The position numbers were made by a program, and so were the translations under genes. DNA of 64,000 nt from assembly GCF_001551835.1 (NCBI RefSeq), contig NZ_LODL01000010.1:324958-388957 (forward strand), written 5' to 3'. Source of the stretch: Dechloromonas denitrificans. Lineage in GTDB: Bacteria > Pseudomonadota > Gammaproteobacteria > Burkholderiales > Rhodocyclaceae. Under the pieces are notes generated by a model. It worked only from the letters and a program-made list of their open reading frames with translations, was not told the DNA's origin and did no database searches. How positions within the stretch are numbered: position 1 is the stretch's first letter; each line of letters starts with the position of its first letter. This document shows, one piece after another, positions 28,870 through 39,119 of the stretch.

Positions 28870-29918
28870 TGCCTGATAACGAACAAACCCCCGCTCCGAA
28901 TATGAACTTGCCCGCCGCGCTCCCCGCGTCCCCTCGCTCCTACCGGCAAAACCTGACCCTGCTGATCGCCGTCGTCGCCCTCGGCCTGGCCGGCTGGCAG
29001 TGGCTGGAAACCCGCCAGAAACTGGCCGACACGCAGCAGGAAGTGACGCGCCGGCTGGCCGAAGCCGAGGCCGGCAACCAGGAAGAGCGCGGCGCCCAGA
29101 AGCAGTTGCGCGAGCAGATCGAAGACCTGCAATCCCGCCAGGGCGCCTTCGAAGGCAAGCTCAACGAATTCCAGGGCCAGAGCGTCGCCCTGCAAAGTCT
29201 TTACCAGGACATCGCGCGCAGTCGCGAAGAGGCGCTGCTGCTCGAAGTCGAACAAGCCATCACATTGGCCGGGCAGCAACTGCAACTGGCCGGCAACGTG
29301 CCGGTTGCGCTGCTCGCCCTGCAAACCGCCGATGCCCGTCTGGCCCGCCTCGACCGATCCGCTTACCTGCCCTTGCGCAAGGCGCTGGCCAAGGATATCG
29401 AGCGCCTGAATGCGCTGCCTTTCGTCGATCAGGCCGGGATCAGCCTGCGTCTCGAACAGGTCGTGCTGGCCGCTGAGCGCTTGCCGCTGGCTAGCTACGG
29501 TCGCCCCTCGGAAAAGGCCGAAAATGCCCCAGCGCCGGCCGCCGAGCCGTGGTGGCAGGGCGCCGGCCGGCAGCTCTGGCAGGAGATCAAGGGCCTCGTT
29601 CGCATCCAGCGTTTCGATGGTACCGATCCCGCCTTGCTCGCCCCCGGCCAGGAATTTTTCCTGCGCGAAAACCTCAAGCTGCGCCTGCTTAATGCCCGGC
29701 TCGCCCTGTTCTCGCGCGATCAGACGACTTTTCGCAACGAGCTCAAGCAGGCCCAGAGCTGGCTCGGCCGCCATTTCGTTGTCGACGACAAGGCGGTGCA
29801 GGCCGCCCAGGCCACCCTCGGGCAGATGGCTGGCGTCGCGCTGAACAGCGATCTGCCCAACCTCAGCGAAACCCAGGGCGCTTTGCGCACCCTGCGTGGC
29901 GGTAAGGAAAAGCGGTGA
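28866..29918 (+). CDS. hemX: HemX-like membrane protein
   Basis: A 350-residue protein with a short cytoplasmic N-terminus, one membrane segment (about 30-48), a coiled coil (about 50-100) and a C-terminal periplasmic domain of the HemX family. These proteins were annotated as uroporphyrinogen-III methyltransferases but lack that fold; their role in haem synthesis is unproven. I start at the ATG overlapping the hemD stop. Confidence 0.88.
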   Translation: MMPDNEQTPAPNMNLPAALPASPRSYRQNLTLLIAVVALGLAGWQWLETRQKLADTQQEVTRRLAEAEAGNQEERGAQKQLREQIEDLQSRQGAFEGKLNEFQGQSVALQSLYQDIARSREEALLLEVEQAITLAGQQLQLAGNVPVALLALQTADARLARLDRSAYLPLRKALAKDIERLNALPFVDQAGISLRLEQVVLAAERLPLASYGRPSEKAENAPAPAAEPWWQGAGRQLWQEIKGLVRIQRFDGTDPALLAPGQEFFLRENLKLRLLNARLALFSRDQTTFRNELKQAQSWLGRHFVVDDKAVQAAQATLGQMAGVALNSDLPNLSETQGALRTLRGGKEKR

Positions 29919-31099
29919 AGGGCCTGTTCTGGTTGGTTGCGCTGTTTGCGCTGGCCGTAGCGGTGGCGCTCGGCGCCAAGCTCAATGACGGCTACGTCTT
30001 GCTGGTCTTGCCGCCGTGGCGGGCCGAGATCTCGCTGAATCTGCTGATCCTGGCACTGCTCGCCTCGTTTGCTGCCTTCTACGCCCTGCTGCGCGGCCTG
30101 GCGCTGACTTTGGGGTTGCCTAAGCGGGTCAGCGAATACCGCGCCCAGCGGCAACGCGAAAAGGCCGGCCTGGTTTTCCAGGATGCGGTTCGCCTGTTGT
30201 TCGAAGGCCGCTTTGGCCAGGCCCTGAAAAAAGCCAGCGAGGCGCATGCTGCCGGTACGGCGCCGGGCTTGTCGGCCCTGATCGCGGCGCGGGCGGCGCA
30301 GCGCATGCGCGAATCGGAAAAGCAGCAGGGCTGGATGGAGCGCGCCACGCTGGACGATCCGCGCACCGAAGCGGCGACGCTGATGCTGGAAGCCGAGATG
30401 ATGAACGAGGCGCGCCGTTTCGACGAGGCGCTGCTCGCGCTCGAGCGCCTGCAGGCCAAACAGGGACGCCATATCGCGGCCTTGCGTCTGGAGTTGCGGG
30501 CGCGGCAGGGGGCGGGCGACTGGGATGGCGTGCTCAAGCTGGCCCGCCAGCTCGACAAGCGTGCTGCGCTGCCTGCCGAAGTGGTCCGCGAAGTCCGGAC
30601 CCAGGCGCATCTGGGCAATATCGCCAAACGGGGCGCCGATCAGGGCTTGCTGACCGCCTACCTGCGCGCCCTGCCGGCCGAGGAACGTAGTCAGCGCGTC
30701 GTGCTCGCCGCCGCCCGGGCCCTGGTCGCGCTGGGCGCCGAAAGCGAAGCGCAGAAACTGATCGAGGCGGTACTCGATACTGCCAGCAACGACGAATGGC
30801 AGCCTGAGCTGGTGGCGATCTACGGTCGCCTGACCGGCGGCGAGCAAACGGCGCGTATCGCCAAGGCCGAAGGCTGGCTCCGCAAGCATCCCGAAGATGC
30901 CCGACTGCTCAAGGCGCTGGGCCGGATGTGCCTGCGCCAGCGGCTGTGGGGCAAGGCGCAAAGCTATCTGGAAGCCTCGCTGGCGGTGCGCGATACGCCG
31001 GAAGGGCATCTCGAACTGGCTCGCCTGTTCGATCAGCTGGAACGGCCGGAAGAAGCCAACAAACACTACCGGGCCAGCGCCAAACTCGAAGCGCGCTAG
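29915..31099 (+). CDS. hemY: HemY, TPR protein of the haem operon
   Basis: A 394-residue inner-membrane protein with two N-terminal membrane segments (about 3-20 and 38-60) and a long alpha-helical TPR region to the end. This is the proteobacterial HemY, not the protoporphyrinogen oxidase of Gram-positives. Its start is the GTG that overlaps the hemX stop. It is thought to scaffold haem-pathway enzymes. Confidence 0.9.
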   Translation: MKGLFWLVALFALAVAVALGAKLNDGYVLLVLPPWRAEISLNLLILALLASFAAFYALLRGLALTLGLPKRVSEYRAQRQREKAGLVFQDAVRLLFEGRFGQALKKASEAHAAGTAPGLSALIAARAAQRMRESEKQQGWMERATLDDPRTEAATLMLEAEMMNEARRFDEALLALERLQAKQGRHIAALRLELRARQGAGDWDGVLKLARQLDKRAALPAEVVREVRTQAHLGNIAKRGADQGLLTAYLRALPAEERSQRVVLAAARALVALGAESEAQKLIEAVLDTASNDEWQPELVAIYGRLTGGEQTARIAKAEGWLRKHPEDARLLKALGRMCLRQRLWGKAQSYLEASLAVRDTPEGHLELARLFDQLERPEEANKHYRASAKLEAR

Positions 31100-31126
31100 G
31101 TTCCATAAAAAGGGAGCGGAGGGGAA

Positions 31127-31366
31127 ATGCTGAATATCGACATGCGCAAGATCTACAATTTTTATCCGGTCGAGCCGGCGCCCGAGCCGGGCAGCCTGCC
31201 GACCGGCGGCGATCTTTATTACGAGTGCCTCGATTGCACTGCTGTCGTCAATTCGGTGCCCCACATCAAGGCAGCCTGCGTCTGCGGCAATCTGGCCGGT
31301 GGCGGCGGCAAGCTGGCGGTAAAAGACCCGGCACGGGTCCGGGTCGTCAGGGGCAAGCTGAAGTAA
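31127..31366 (+). CDS. Small four-cysteine zinc-ribbon-like protein (79 aa)
   Basis: A 79-residue protein with Cys34/Cys37 and Cys51/Cys53, a spacing suitable for one zinc ion or an iron-sulfur site. A purine-rich ribosome-binding site precedes the ATG, and the gene starts 27 bases after hemY, so it may be the fifth gene of the hemCDXY transcript. It converges with hemF, 18 bases away, with only a small GGGGC/GCCCC hairpin between. I do not know the family; the middle Gly-rich segment is probably a flexible loop. Confidence 0.7.
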   Translation: MLNIDMRKIYNFYPVEPAPEPGSLPTGGDLYYECLDCTAVVNSVPHIKAACVCGNLAGGGGKLAVKDPARVRVVRGKLK

Positions 31367-31384
31367 GGGGCGACGCCCCCGGGC

Positions 31385-32281
31385 TTAGGCCCAGTCCTGC
31401 GGCTTGAGGAAAACTTCGTAGAGTTCGGCTTCCGGCGTGCCGGCGGCCGGCTGCCAGTCGTAGCGCCATTTGACGATCGGGGGCAGCGACATCAGGATCG
31501 ACTCGGTGCGCCCGCCCGACTGCAGGCCGAACAGCGTGCCGCGGTCCCAGACCAGGTTGAATTCGACATAGCGACCACGGCGATAGGCCTGGAAGTCGCG
31601 TTCGCGCTCGCCGTAGGGTATTTCACGACGCTTGGCCAGCACCGGCAGGTAGGCCTCGGTGAAGGCGTTGCCGACCGCCTGGGTCAGGTCGAAGCAGCGC
31701 TCGAAGCCGCCTTCGTTGAGATCATCGAAAAAGACGCCGCCGACCCCACGCGGTTCGTTGCGATGCTTCAGGAAGAAGTAGTCGTCGCACCACTTCTTGT
31801 ATTTCGGGTAAACGGCGTCGCCGAACGGGGCCAGGGCGTCCTTGCAGGTCTGGTGAAAATGCGCCACATCCTCGCGTCGACCGTAGTAAGGCGTCATGTC
31901 CATGCCGCCGCCGAACCACCAGACATCGTCCTCGCCCGGTTTGCTGGCAACGAAGCAGCGGACGTTCATGTGCGCCGTCGGACAGTAGGGATTGCGCGGA
32001 TGCAGGACCAGCGAGACGCCCATCGCTTCCCAGGCGCGCCCGGCCAGTTGCGGGCGGACGGCGGTGGCCGAGGCGGGCAGCGAAGATCCGGTGACGTGCG
32101 AGAAATTGACGCCGCCACGCTCGAAGAAGCCGCCTTCCTCGATCAGCCGCGAAATGCCGCCGCCGCCTTCCGGGCGTTCCCAGGAATCAGTGCGGAAAGG
32201 CTGGCCGTCGAAGGCTTCGAGTTCAGCGACGATGCGGCTCTGCAAGCCGGTGAAGAAATCCTTGAGGCGGGTAGTGTCCAT
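31385..32281 (-). CDS. hemF: Oxygen-dependent coproporphyrinogen-III oxidase
   Basis: A 298-residue enzyme that converts coproporphyrinogen III to protoporphyrinogen IX with oxygen. The segments [28 protein letters not shown] and [10 protein letters not shown] are diagnostic. The start at 32281 has a GGAGA ribosome-binding site; an ATG at 32314 lies inside a terminator hairpin and is rejected. The terminator ends only 17 bases before this start, so hemF expression depends on read-through or on a promoter inside purD. Confidence 0.95.
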   Translation of the reverse strand: MDTTRLKDFFTGLQSRIVAELEAFDGQPFRTDSWERPEGGGGISRLIEEGGFFERGGVNFSHVTGSSLPASATAVRPQLAGRAWEAMGVSLVLHPRNPYCPTAHMNVRCFVASKPGEDDVWWFGGGMDMTPYYGRREDVAHFHQTCKDALAPFGDAVYPKYKKWCDDYFFLKHRNEPRGVGGVFFDDLNEGGFERCFDLTQAVGNAFTEAYLPVLAKRREIPYGERERDFQAYRRGRYVEFNLVWDRGTLFGLQSGGRTESILMSLPPIVKWRYDWQPAAGTPEAELYEVFLKPQDWA

Positions 32282-32297
32282 TGAGTCTCCGGAAATG

Positions 32298-32334
32298 AAA
32301 AACGGGCGGCTCATCTACCAAATGAGCCGCCCGT
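32298..32334 (-). terminator. Intrinsic terminator between purD and hemF
   Basis: On the minus strand, ACGGGCGGCTCAT (32334-32322) pairs with ATGAGCCGCCCGT (32314-32302) around a seven-base loop and runs into TTTTT. A 13-base perfect stem makes it one of the strongest hairpins in the window. Confidence 0.88.
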
Positions 32335-32358
32335 CAGAGTCGGTTGCGCCGTAATGGT

Positions 32359-33636
32359 TCAGCGGCTGATCGCCCGGTGGCCGATGTCCTTGCGGAACTG
32401 CATGCCGTCAAAATGAATCTGGACAGCCGATTCGTAAGCCAGTTTCTGGGCCAGCTTGATGTTTTCGCCGAGTGCCGTGACGCACAGCACGCGGCCGCCG
32501 CTGGTGACGACCTTGCTGTCCTGGTTGGCGGTGCCGGCATGGAAGACATGAGCATCTTCACCGAAGCTGTTGCCGTTCGGCAGGCCGGTGATCTGGTCGC
32601 CCTTGCGCGGGGTGTCCGGGTAGTTGGCGGCGGCCAGCACGACGCCCAGCGCGATGCGGCGGTCCCATTCGGCTTCGACCTGGTCGAGCGTGCCGTTGAT
32701 GCCGTGCTCCAGCAGATCGACGAAATCCGACTTCAAGCGCATCAGGATCGGCTGGGTTTCCGGGTCGCCCATCCGGCAGTTGAATTCCAGCGTCTTGACG
32801 CTGCCATCCTTGCCGATCATCAGGCCGGCGTAGAGGAAGCCGCTGAACGGAATGCCGTCGGCCGCCATGCCGCGCACGGTGGGCAGGATGATTTCGCGCA
32901 TCGCCTTGGCGTGCACTTCCGGCGTGACCACCGGGGCCGGCGAGTAGGCACCCATGCCGCCGGTGTTGGGGCCGGTGTCGCCGTCGCCGATCCGCTTGTG
33001 GTCCTGGCTGGAGGCCAGGGCGAGCACGTTCTTGCCGTCGACCATGACGATGAAGCTGGCTTCCTCGCCGTCGAGGAATTCCTCGATGACGACGCGGGCG
33101 CCGGCATCGCCCAGCTTGTTGCCGGACAGCATGTCGTCGATCGCGGCATGCGCTTCTTCCAGCGACATGGCGACGACAACGCCCTTGCCGGCAGCCAGGC
33201 CGTCGGCCTTGATGACGATGGGAGCGCCTTTCTGGTCGATGTAGGCGTGGGCTGCGGTCGACTCGGTAAACGTGGCAAATTCCGCGGTCGGGATGTTGTG
33301 GCGGGCCATGAAGCGCTTGGCGAAATCCTTGGAGGATTCGAGCTGGGCGGCTTCCTTGGTCGGGCCGAAGATCTTCAGGCCGCGGGCTCGGAAAACGTTG
33401 ACCACGCCAGCCGCCAGTGGCGCTTCCGGGCCGACGACGGTGAGGTGGATCTTGTTCTGCTCGGCGAAATCAGCCAGCGCTTCCGGGTCGGTGATGTTGA
33501 GGTTTTCCAGCTCGTGTTCGCGCGCCGTACCGGCGTTGCCGGGGGCAACGTAAACCTTCTGCAGGCCGGGCGTCTTGGCCAGGCGCCAGGCCATGGCGTG
33601 CTCGCGGCCGCCGGAACCGATTACCAGTAGTTTCAT
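32359..33636 (-). CDS. purD: Phosphoribosylamine-glycine ligase (GARS)
   Basis: A 425-residue ATP-grasp enzyme of step 2 of purine synthesis. The N-terminal KLLVIGSGGREHAMAW, the ATP-grasp core and the magnesium site region NCRMGDPETQ are intact. It follows purH by 27 bases on the same strand and is the last gene before the strong terminator. Confidence 0.96.
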   Translation of the reverse strand: MKLLVIGSGGREHAMAWRLAKTPGLQKVYVAPGNAGTAREHELENLNITDPEALADFAEQNKIHLTVVGPEAPLAAGVVNVFRARGLKIFGPTKEAAQLESSKDFAKRFMARHNIPTAEFATFTESTAAHAYIDQKGAPIVIKADGLAAGKGVVVAMSLEEAHAAIDDMLSGNKLGDAGARVVIEEFLDGEEASFIVMVDGKNVLALASSQDHKRIGDGDTGPNTGGMGAYSPAPVVTPEVHAKAMREIILPTVRGMAADGIPFSGFLYAGLMIGKDGSVKTLEFNCRMGDPETQPILMRLKSDFVDLLEHGINGTLDQVEAEWDRRIALGVVLAAANYPDTPRKGDQITGLPNGNSFGEDAHVFHAGTANQDSKVVTSGGRVLCVTALGENIKLAQKLAYESAVQIHFDGMQFRKDIGHRAISR

Positions 33637-33663
33637 GGCTGATCTCTTCGAGTGTGCTTGTTA

Positions 33664-35256
33664 TTAGTGACGGAAGTGACGGTTGCCGGTGAAGACCATG
33701 GCCAGGCCATGTTCGTCGGCGGCGGCGATGACTTCCTCGTCGCGCATCGAACCACCCGGCTGGATGACAGCCTTGGCGCCGGCTTCGGCCAGCACGTCGA
33801 CGCCGTCACGGAACGGGAAGAAGGCATCCGACGCGACGACTGAACCCTTGAGTTCGAGGCCGGCGTGCTGGGCCTTGATGCTGGCGATCTTGGTCGAATC
33901 GACGCGGCTCATCTGGCCGGCACCGACACCGAGCGTCATGCCGTTGCCGCAGAACACGATGGCGTTCGACTTGACGAACTTGGCGACACGTTCGGCGAAG
34001 AGCAGGTCTTCGATCTGCTGCGCGGTCGGCTGCACCTTGGTGACGATCTTCAGGCCGGAGGCCTGCGCTGTGAAGTTGTCCGGCGTCTGGACCAGCAGGC
34101 CGCCACCGACACGCTTGAATTCCAGCGCGTTGAGGGCGCGGGAGATCGGCACGACGAGGACGCGCAGATTGGCCTTGGCGGCCAGCGCGGCCTTGGCTTC
34201 GGCGGTGAAGGAGGGGGCAATCAGGACTTCGACGAAGTGCTTGCGCTCGTTCATGGCGTTGACCACGTCGATGCCAACTTCGCCGTTGAAGGCGATGATG
34301 CCGCCGAAGGCCGAGGTCGAGTCGGTCTTGAAGGATTTTTCGTAGGCGCCGAGCAGGGTGCCGTCGATGGCCACGCCACAGGGGTTGGCGTGCTTGACGA
34401 TGACGCAGGCCGGGGCATCGAAGGTCTTGACGCACTCCCAGGCGGCATCGGAGTCGGCGATATTGTTGTAGGACAGTTCCTTGCCCTGCAACTGCGTGTA
34501 GGCGGCGATGCTGCCGGCGACCGGATTGGTGTCGCGGTAGAAGGCGGCGCTCTGGTGCGAATTCTCGCCGTAACGGAGGATCTCGGTACGGTCGAAAGCC
34601 AGTTGCAGCTTGGCCGGGAAGGTGGCCGGTGTCGGGGCAGCTTCAGCCGGCTTGGCTTCGGCACCTTCGTCGAGGCCGGTCAGCCAGTTGGCGATCATGC
34701 TGTCGTAGCGGGCGGTATGCGTGAAGGCCTTCTTGGCCAGGCCGAAACGGGTCGCCAGTTGCAGGGCGCCGGCATTGGCCTGCATTTCGGCGAGCAGCGG
34801 CTGGTAGTCTTCCGGATCGGTGACGATGGCGACGCCAGCGTAATTCTTGGCCGAGGAGCGGACCATGGCCGGACCGCCGATGTCGATGTTCTCGATCGCG
34901 TCTTCCAGGGTGACGCCATCCTTGGCGATGGTGGCGGCGAACGGATAGAGGTTCACGCAGACCAGATCGATCATCGGAATGCCGTGCTGTTCGATGGTCG
35001 CCATGTGCTCAGGCAGATCGCGGCGGGCCAGGATGCCGCCGTGTACCTTCGGGTGCAGGGTCTTGACGCGACCGTCGAGCATTTCCGGGAAGCCGGTGTA
35101 GTCGCCGATTTCGGTGACGGCCAGGCCGGCGTCACGCAGCATCTTGGCGGTGCCGCCGGTGGACAGCAGCTTGACGCCTTGGGCGGCGAGGCCCTGGGCA
35201 AATTCAAGAACGCCGGTTTTATCGGAGACGGAAATCAGTGCTTGCTTGATGGTCAT
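33664..35256 (-). CDS. purH: Bifunctional AICAR transformylase/IMP cyclohydrolase
   Basis: A 530-residue enzyme for the last two steps of IMP synthesis. The N-terminal cyclohydrolase (about 1-200, [12 protein letters not shown]) and the C-terminal transformylase (with the [10 protein letters not shown] and [10 protein letters not shown] segments) are complete. It starts five bases after fis, forming dusB-fis-purH-purD. Confidence 0.96.
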   Translation of the reverse strand: MTIKQALISVSDKTGVLEFAQGLAAQGVKLLSTGGTAKMLRDAGLAVTEIGDYTGFPEMLDGRVKTLHPKVHGGILARRDLPEHMATIEQHGIPMIDLVCVNLYPFAATIAKDGVTLEDAIENIDIGGPAMVRSSAKNYAGVAIVTDPEDYQPLLAEMQANAGALQLATRFGLAKKAFTHTARYDSMIANWLTGLDEGAEAKPAEAAPTPATFPAKLQLAFDRTEILRYGENSHQSAAFYRDTNPVAGSIAAYTQLQGKELSYNNIADSDAAWECVKTFDAPACVIVKHANPCGVAIDGTLLGAYEKSFKTDSTSAFGGIIAFNGEVGIDVVNAMNERKHFVEVLIAPSFTAEAKAALAAKANLRVLVVPISRALNALEFKRVGGGLLVQTPDNFTAQASGLKIVTKVQPTAQQIEDLLFAERVAKFVKSNAIVFCGNGMTLGVGAGQMSRVDSTKIASIKAQHAGLELKGSVVASDAFFPFRDGVDVLAEAGAKAVIQPGGSMRDEEVIAAADEHGLAMVFTGNRHFRH

Positions 35257-35261
35257 GGCGA

Positions 35262-35495
35262 TTACAGTAGTTGATGTTCGGTAAGTTTCTTGCGCAGGGT
35301 GTTGCGGTTGATGCCGAGCATCTCCGCGGCCAGCGTCTGGTTGCTGCCCGCCTTGGCGAGCACTACTTCGAGCATCGGCTTTTCGATGCTGCGTAGAACC
35401 ATGTCATAAATCGCGGCGGGTTTTTCGCCGTCGAGGTCACGAAAGTATTGTTCCAGCGAGTTCGTGACACATTTCCCCAAATCCTGTTGGCTCAT
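35262..35495 (-). CDS. fis: Fis-family nucleoid/DNA-binding protein
   Basis: A 77-residue protein of Fis type. The C-terminal helix-turn-helix ([20 protein letters not shown]) is nearly canonical. It is shorter than E. coli Fis (98 residues), as usual in betaproteobacteria. Its ATG overlaps the dusB stop by four bases. It bends DNA and acts in nucleoid organisation and rRNA promoter activation. Confidence 0.93.
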   Translation of the reverse strand: MSQQDLGKCVTNSLEQYFRDLDGEKPAAIYDMVLRSIEKPMLEVVLAKAGSNQTLAAEMLGINRNTLRKKLTEHQLL

Positions 35496-36508
35496 GCTGC
35501 CAACGCCTCCTCTGAATTGTATTTTAGGTGTGCATGCTCTGCCGCGAGTTGGCAGAAAAAGTCGTTTACCGCCTGCATCTGTTGTTCGATGCTGGGCAGA
35601 ACGTTCATTTCCTTGCGGAAGGCCGCCGAGCCGACCAGCCCCTTGGTGTACCAGGAGATGTGCTTGCGGGCGACCTTGAACCCCGTTTCCGGGCCGTAGA
35701 AAGCGTAGAGGTCTTCGAGATGCGCCAGCAGGATGCTGTGGATCTCCTTGACCTCGGCCGGCGGCAGGTGCTCGCCGGTTTTCAGATAGTGCTCGATTTC
35801 GCGGAACAGCCAGGGGCGGCCTTGGGCGGCGCGGCCGATCATGACGCCGTCGGCGCCGGTGACGTCGAGGACGTGCTTGGCCTTTTCCGGTGTCGTGATG
35901 TCGCCGTTGGCGATGACCGGAATCTTGATCAGCGTCTTGACCATGGCGATGGTGTCGTACTCGGCTTCACCGGTGTATTGCTGGCAGCGTGTCCGGCCGT
36001 GGATGGCGACGGCACGGACGCCAGCGCTTTCGGCAATGCGCGCGATGGTCGGCGCGTTGCGGTTGGCCAGGTTCCAGCCGGTACGGAATTTCAGCGTTAC
36101 CGGCGTGTTCGGGATGGCGCCGACGACGGCGTCGAGGATCTTGCCGACCAGTTCCTCGTCCTGCATCAGGGCCGAGCCGGCCATCACGTTGCAGACCTTC
36201 TTGGCCGGGCAGCCCATGTTGATGTCGATGATCTGGGCACCATTATCGACGTTGTGGCGGGCGGCCTCGGCCATCATGGCCGGATCGGCGCCGGCGATCT
36301 GCACCGAAATCGGCGCCACTTCCCCGGTGTGATTGGCCCGGCGCAAGGTCTTGGCGCTGCCGTAGAGGAGGGAATTGCTGGTCACCATTTCGGAAACAGC
36401 CAGTCCGGCGCCCATTTTCTTGCACAGTTGGCGGAAGGGGCGATCGGTGACGCCGGCCATCGGCGCGACGAACAGGTTGTTGCGAAGGGTGAAGCCGACA
36501 AATTCCAT
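35492..36508 (-). CDS. dusB: tRNA-dihydrouridine synthase B
   Basis: A 338-residue FMN-dependent TIM-barrel enzyme that reduces uridine to dihydrouridine in the tRNA D-loop. It has the N-terminal APMAGVTDRPFR, the catalytic Cys in GCPAKKVCNVMAGSALM, and the FMN-phosphate segment GADGVMIGRAAQGRPWLF. The dusB-fis order is ancient and conserved. Confidence 0.95.
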   Translation of the reverse strand: MEFVGFTLRNNLFVAPMAGVTDRPFRQLCKKMGAGLAVSEMVTSNSLLYGSAKTLRRANHTGEVAPISVQIAGADPAMMAEAARHNVDNGAQIIDINMGCPAKKVCNVMAGSALMQDEELVGKILDAVVGAIPNTPVTLKFRTGWNLANRNAPTIARIAESAGVRAVAIHGRTRCQQYTGEAEYDTIAMVKTLIKIPVIANGDITTPEKAKHVLDVTGADGVMIGRAAQGRPWLFREIEHYLKTGEHLPPAEVKEIHSILLAHLEDLYAFYGPETGFKVARKHISWYTKGLVGSAAFRKEMNVLPSIEQQMQAVNDFFCQLAAEHAHLKYNSEEALAA

Positions 36509-36574
36509 GGGCGCGAAAAGACGAGGCAGGGGGGGTTCGGGGAGGGGGCGAATTGTACCGCAGTGGCCGCTTAA

Positions 36575-36612
36575 AAAATAGTCAAAGCCGGCCGAAAATA
36601 TGTCCGGCCGGC
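36575..36612 (-). terminator. Terminator after hpt
   Basis: GCCGGCCG (36612-36605) pairs with CGGCCGGC (36594-36587) on the minus strand, 18 bases after the hpt stop, followed by TTTGACTATTTTTT. The T run is interrupted, so the strength is uncertain. Confidence 0.5.
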
Positions 36613-36630
36613 GCTATGTTGACTGTTGAT

Positions 36631-37191
36631 TTAATGGCCTTTCAGTGCATAGATGCCAGGTGCGTTGCGCCAGTAACCTTTGTAGTCCATGCCGCAGCCG
36701 AACAGGAAGCGATCCGGGATGTCCAGGCCGCTGAAATCGGCGCGCATGCCCGGTGACGCCTTGCGCTCGTGCACCTTGTGCACAAGGACGGCGGTCGACA
36801 CGCGGGCGGCACCTTCTTCCAGCAGGTGCTGGCAGATCGCCTGCAGGGTGTGGCCTTCATCGAGGATGTCGTCGATGACCAGGACGCTGCGCCCTTTCAG
36901 GTCGTGCGCCGGGCGCACGCGCCAGTCGAGCAGGCTGTTGCCTTCGAGCTGGTGGCCGTAGCGGCTGGCGTGCAGGTAGGAGACTTCGAGCGGGAAGGCG
37001 AGGCGGGCAAGCAGGCGGCCGGCGAAGATCAGGCCGCCGTTCATCACGCAATAGACCAGCGGGTTCTGCTCGGCCAGTTCGGCGGTAATGGCGGCCGCCA
37101 GGCGATCGAGCGCGGCGTCAACCTGTTCGGGGCTGGCCAGGCAGTCGGCTTCGGCCAGGGCGCGGCGGATTTCTTCGAGATCGGTAGTCAT
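36631..37191 (-). CDS. hpt: Hypoxanthine-guanine phosphoribosyltransferase
   Basis: A 186-residue type I phosphoribosyltransferase. The PRPP loop VLVIDDILDEGHTL and the YCVMNGGLIFAG segment fit hypoxanthine-guanine enzymes; xanthine use cannot be excluded. It starts three bases after apt, in a salvage operon with a purine permease. Confidence 0.9.
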   Translation of the reverse strand: MTTDLEEIRRALAEADCLASPEQVDAALDRLAAAITAELAEQNPLVYCVMNGGLIFAGRLLARLAFPLEVSYLHASRYGHQLEGNSLLDWRVRPAHDLKGRSVLVIDDILDEGHTLQAICQHLLEEGAARVSTAVLVHKVHERKASPGMRADFSGLDIPDRFLFGCGMDYKGYWRNAPGIYALKGH

Positions 37192-37194
37192 GGT

Positions 37195-37749
37195 TCAGTG
37201 TCCGGCAAAGTCGCAAACGGTAAAGACCGGCAGGCCGGCGTCCTTGAGCAGTTTCGAGCCGCCCAGTTCGGGCAGGTCGACAATCGCCGCCGCTTCGACG
37301 ACGGTTGCCTCCAGGCGCTGGAGCAGGCGGGCGGCGGCCATCATCGTGCCGCCGGTGGCGATCAGGTCGTCGATCAGCAGCACACGCTGGCCGGCGGCGA
37401 CGGCGTCGGTATGGATTTCGACGGTGGCGTTGCCGTATTCGAGTTCGTATTCCTCGGCGACCGTGGCGAAGGGCAGCTTGCCCTTCTTGCGGACCGGGAT
37501 GAAGCCGCGGTTCAACTGGTGGGCGACGACGCTGCCGAGAATGAAACCGCGGGCGTCGATGCCGGCCACCAGGTCGATTCCGGCGTTCATGTAGCGCAGC
37601 ACGAAGGCCTCGACGAGCAGGCGGAAGGCGCGCGGATCCTGCAGCAGCGGCGTGATGTCGCGAAACTGGATGCCCGGGCTGGGCCAGTCGGCGACGGTGC
37701 GGATGCGCTGGCGCAGGAAGGCGGTGTCGAACAGCGGGTCGGTGGTCAT
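37195..37749 (-). CDS. apt: Adenine phosphoribosyltransferase
   Basis: A 184-residue enzyme that forms AMP from adenine and PRPP. The PRPP loop is [14 protein letters not shown], and the N-terminal [20 protein letters not shown] is typical. It lies between the permease gene (10 bases) and hpt (3 bases). Confidence 0.95.
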   Translation of the reverse strand: MTTDPLFDTAFLRQRIRTVADWPSPGIQFRDITPLLQDPRAFRLLVEAFVLRYMNAGIDLVAGIDARGFILGSVVAHQLNRGFIPVRKKGKLPFATVAEEYELEYGNATVEIHTDAVAAGQRVLLIDDLIATGGTMMAAARLLQRLEATVVEAAAIVDLPELGGSKLLKDAGLPVFTVCDFAGH

Positions 37750-37759
37750 GGCGGTAGCC

Positions 37760-39049
37760 TCAGAGCAGGGCGAACTTGGCGATGAAGGCGGCGGCGATCA
37801 GCGCCACGGTCGGTGAGAGGTCGCGTGAGCGGCCGGCCAGCAACTTGATCGCGACGTAGGAGATGAAGCCGAAGGCGATGCCGTTGGCGATCGAGAAGGT
37901 GAACGGGATGGTGATGGCGGTGACGACGGCCGGCGTCGCTTCGGTCAGGTCGTCCCAGTCGATTTCGGCCAGGCCGCGCGACATCAGGATGGCTACGTAG
38001 CACAGCGCCGGGGCGGTGGCGTAGGCCGGCACGGTGCTGGCCAGCGGGGCGAAGACGACGGCGGCGAGAAAAAGCAGGGCGACGACGACGGCGGTCAGGC
38101 CAGTGCGACCGCCGGCCGCGGTGCCGGCCGCCGATTCGATGTAGGCCGTGGTCGACGAGGTGCCGAGGCAGGCGCCGGCGGTGATCGCCAGCGAGTCGGC
38201 GAGCAGCGCCTTCTTCAGGCGGGGCAGGCGGCCGTTGGCATCGAGCAGGCCGGCCCGGTGGCAGACACCGATCAGCGTGCCGGAGGCGTCGAACAGTTCG
38301 ACGATGAAGAAGGTCAGGACGACGGTGAGCAGGCCGGCATTGAGCGCGCCGGCCAGGTCCATCTGCAGGAACGTCGGAGCCAGCGAGGGCGGCGGCGCGA
38401 CGACGCCGTGGAATTCGGTCAGGCCCAGGGCGACCGAGGCGGCCGTCACCGACAGAATGGCGATGATGATGGCGCCCGGCACTCGGCGGTATTCGAGGCC
38501 GACGATCAGCATGAAGCCGGCCGAGGCGAGCAGCGGGCCCGGCGTGTGCAGGTCACCGAGGGTGAGCAGGGTGGCGGGATGGGCGGTGATCAGGCCGGCA
38601 TTTTTCAGGCCGATGATGGCGAGAAAGAGGCCGATGCCGGCCGAGATTGAGTATTTGAGCGAGGTCGGGATGGCATTGACGATCCACTCGCGGACCCGGA
38701 ACAGGCTGACGGCGACAAAGAGCAGGCCGGAAATCAGCACGGCGCCGAGTGCCGCCTGCCAGGTGTAGTGCATGCCCTGGACGACGGTGAAGGCGAAATA
38801 GGCGTTGAGGCCCATGGCCGGCGCCAGCGCCACCGGGTAATTGGCGTACAGCCCCATGATGCCGGTGCCGATGGCGGCGGCCAGGCAGGTCGCGACAAAG
38901 ACCGCATCTTTCGGCATGCCGGCGGCCGAGAGAATGTCGGGATTGACGAAGACGATGTAGGCCATGGTCAGGAAAGTGGTCAGACCGGCGAGTAGCTCGG
39001 TACGGACCGTGGTGCCATGGGCTTGGAGCTGGAACAGGCGTTCAAGCAC
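37760..39049 (-). CDS. NCS2-family purine permease (AzgA/PbuG type)
   Basis: A 429-residue inner-membrane transporter with about 12-14 hydrophobic segments. The start [17 protein letters not shown], the [17 protein letters not shown] motif and [11 protein letters not shown] mark the hypoxanthine/guanine/adenine branch of NCS2, rather than uracil. I use the GTG at 39049 with a CGGAG-type ribosome-binding site; a TTG at 39085 would add 12 unconserved residues. It feeds bases to apt and hpt. Confidence 0.9.
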   Translation of the reverse strand: MLERLFQLQAHGTTVRTELLAGLTTFLTMAYIVFVNPDILSAAGMPKDAVFVATCLAAAIGTGIMGLYANYPVALAPAMGLNAYFAFTVVQGMHYTWQAALGAVLISGLLFVAVSLFRVREWIVNAIPTSLKYSISAGIGLFLAIIGLKNAGLITAHPATLLTLGDLHTPGPLLASAGFMLIVGLEYRRVPGAIIIAILSVTAASVALGLTEFHGVVAPPPSLAPTFLQMDLAGALNAGLLTVVLTFFIVELFDASGTLIGVCHRAGLLDANGRLPRLKKALLADSLAITAGACLGTSSTTAYIESAAGTAAGGRTGLTAVVVALLFLAAVVFAPLASTVPAYATAPALCYVAILMSRGLAEIDWDDLTEATPAVVTAITIPFTFSIANGIAFGFISYVAIKLLAGRSRDLSPTVALIAAAFIAKFALL

Positions 39050-39088
39050 GGGGATGCTCCGGGAAAAAGCAGCGCATTTTAACAAGAA

Positions 39089-39105
39089 CGGGCCGCTCTG
39101 GCCCG
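39089..39105 (-). terminator. Hairpin after menA, possible terminator
   Basis: CGGGCC and GGCCCG pair around a five-base loop, 15 bases after the menA stop, followed on the minus strand by TTCTTGTT. The short stem and broken T run make it a moderate candidate. Confidence 0.4.
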
Positions 39106-39119
39106 GCCTTCGGCTCGCT

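Noticed and set aside
31369..31381. GGGGC/GCCCC mini-hairpin between the small Cys protein and hemF
   Set aside because: Three-base loop, no T tract, likely chance in GC-rich sequence.
32282..32314. Longer hemF start at 32314
   Set aside because: That ATG is part of the terminator stem; the start at 32281 has a GGAGA site and the conserved N-terminus.
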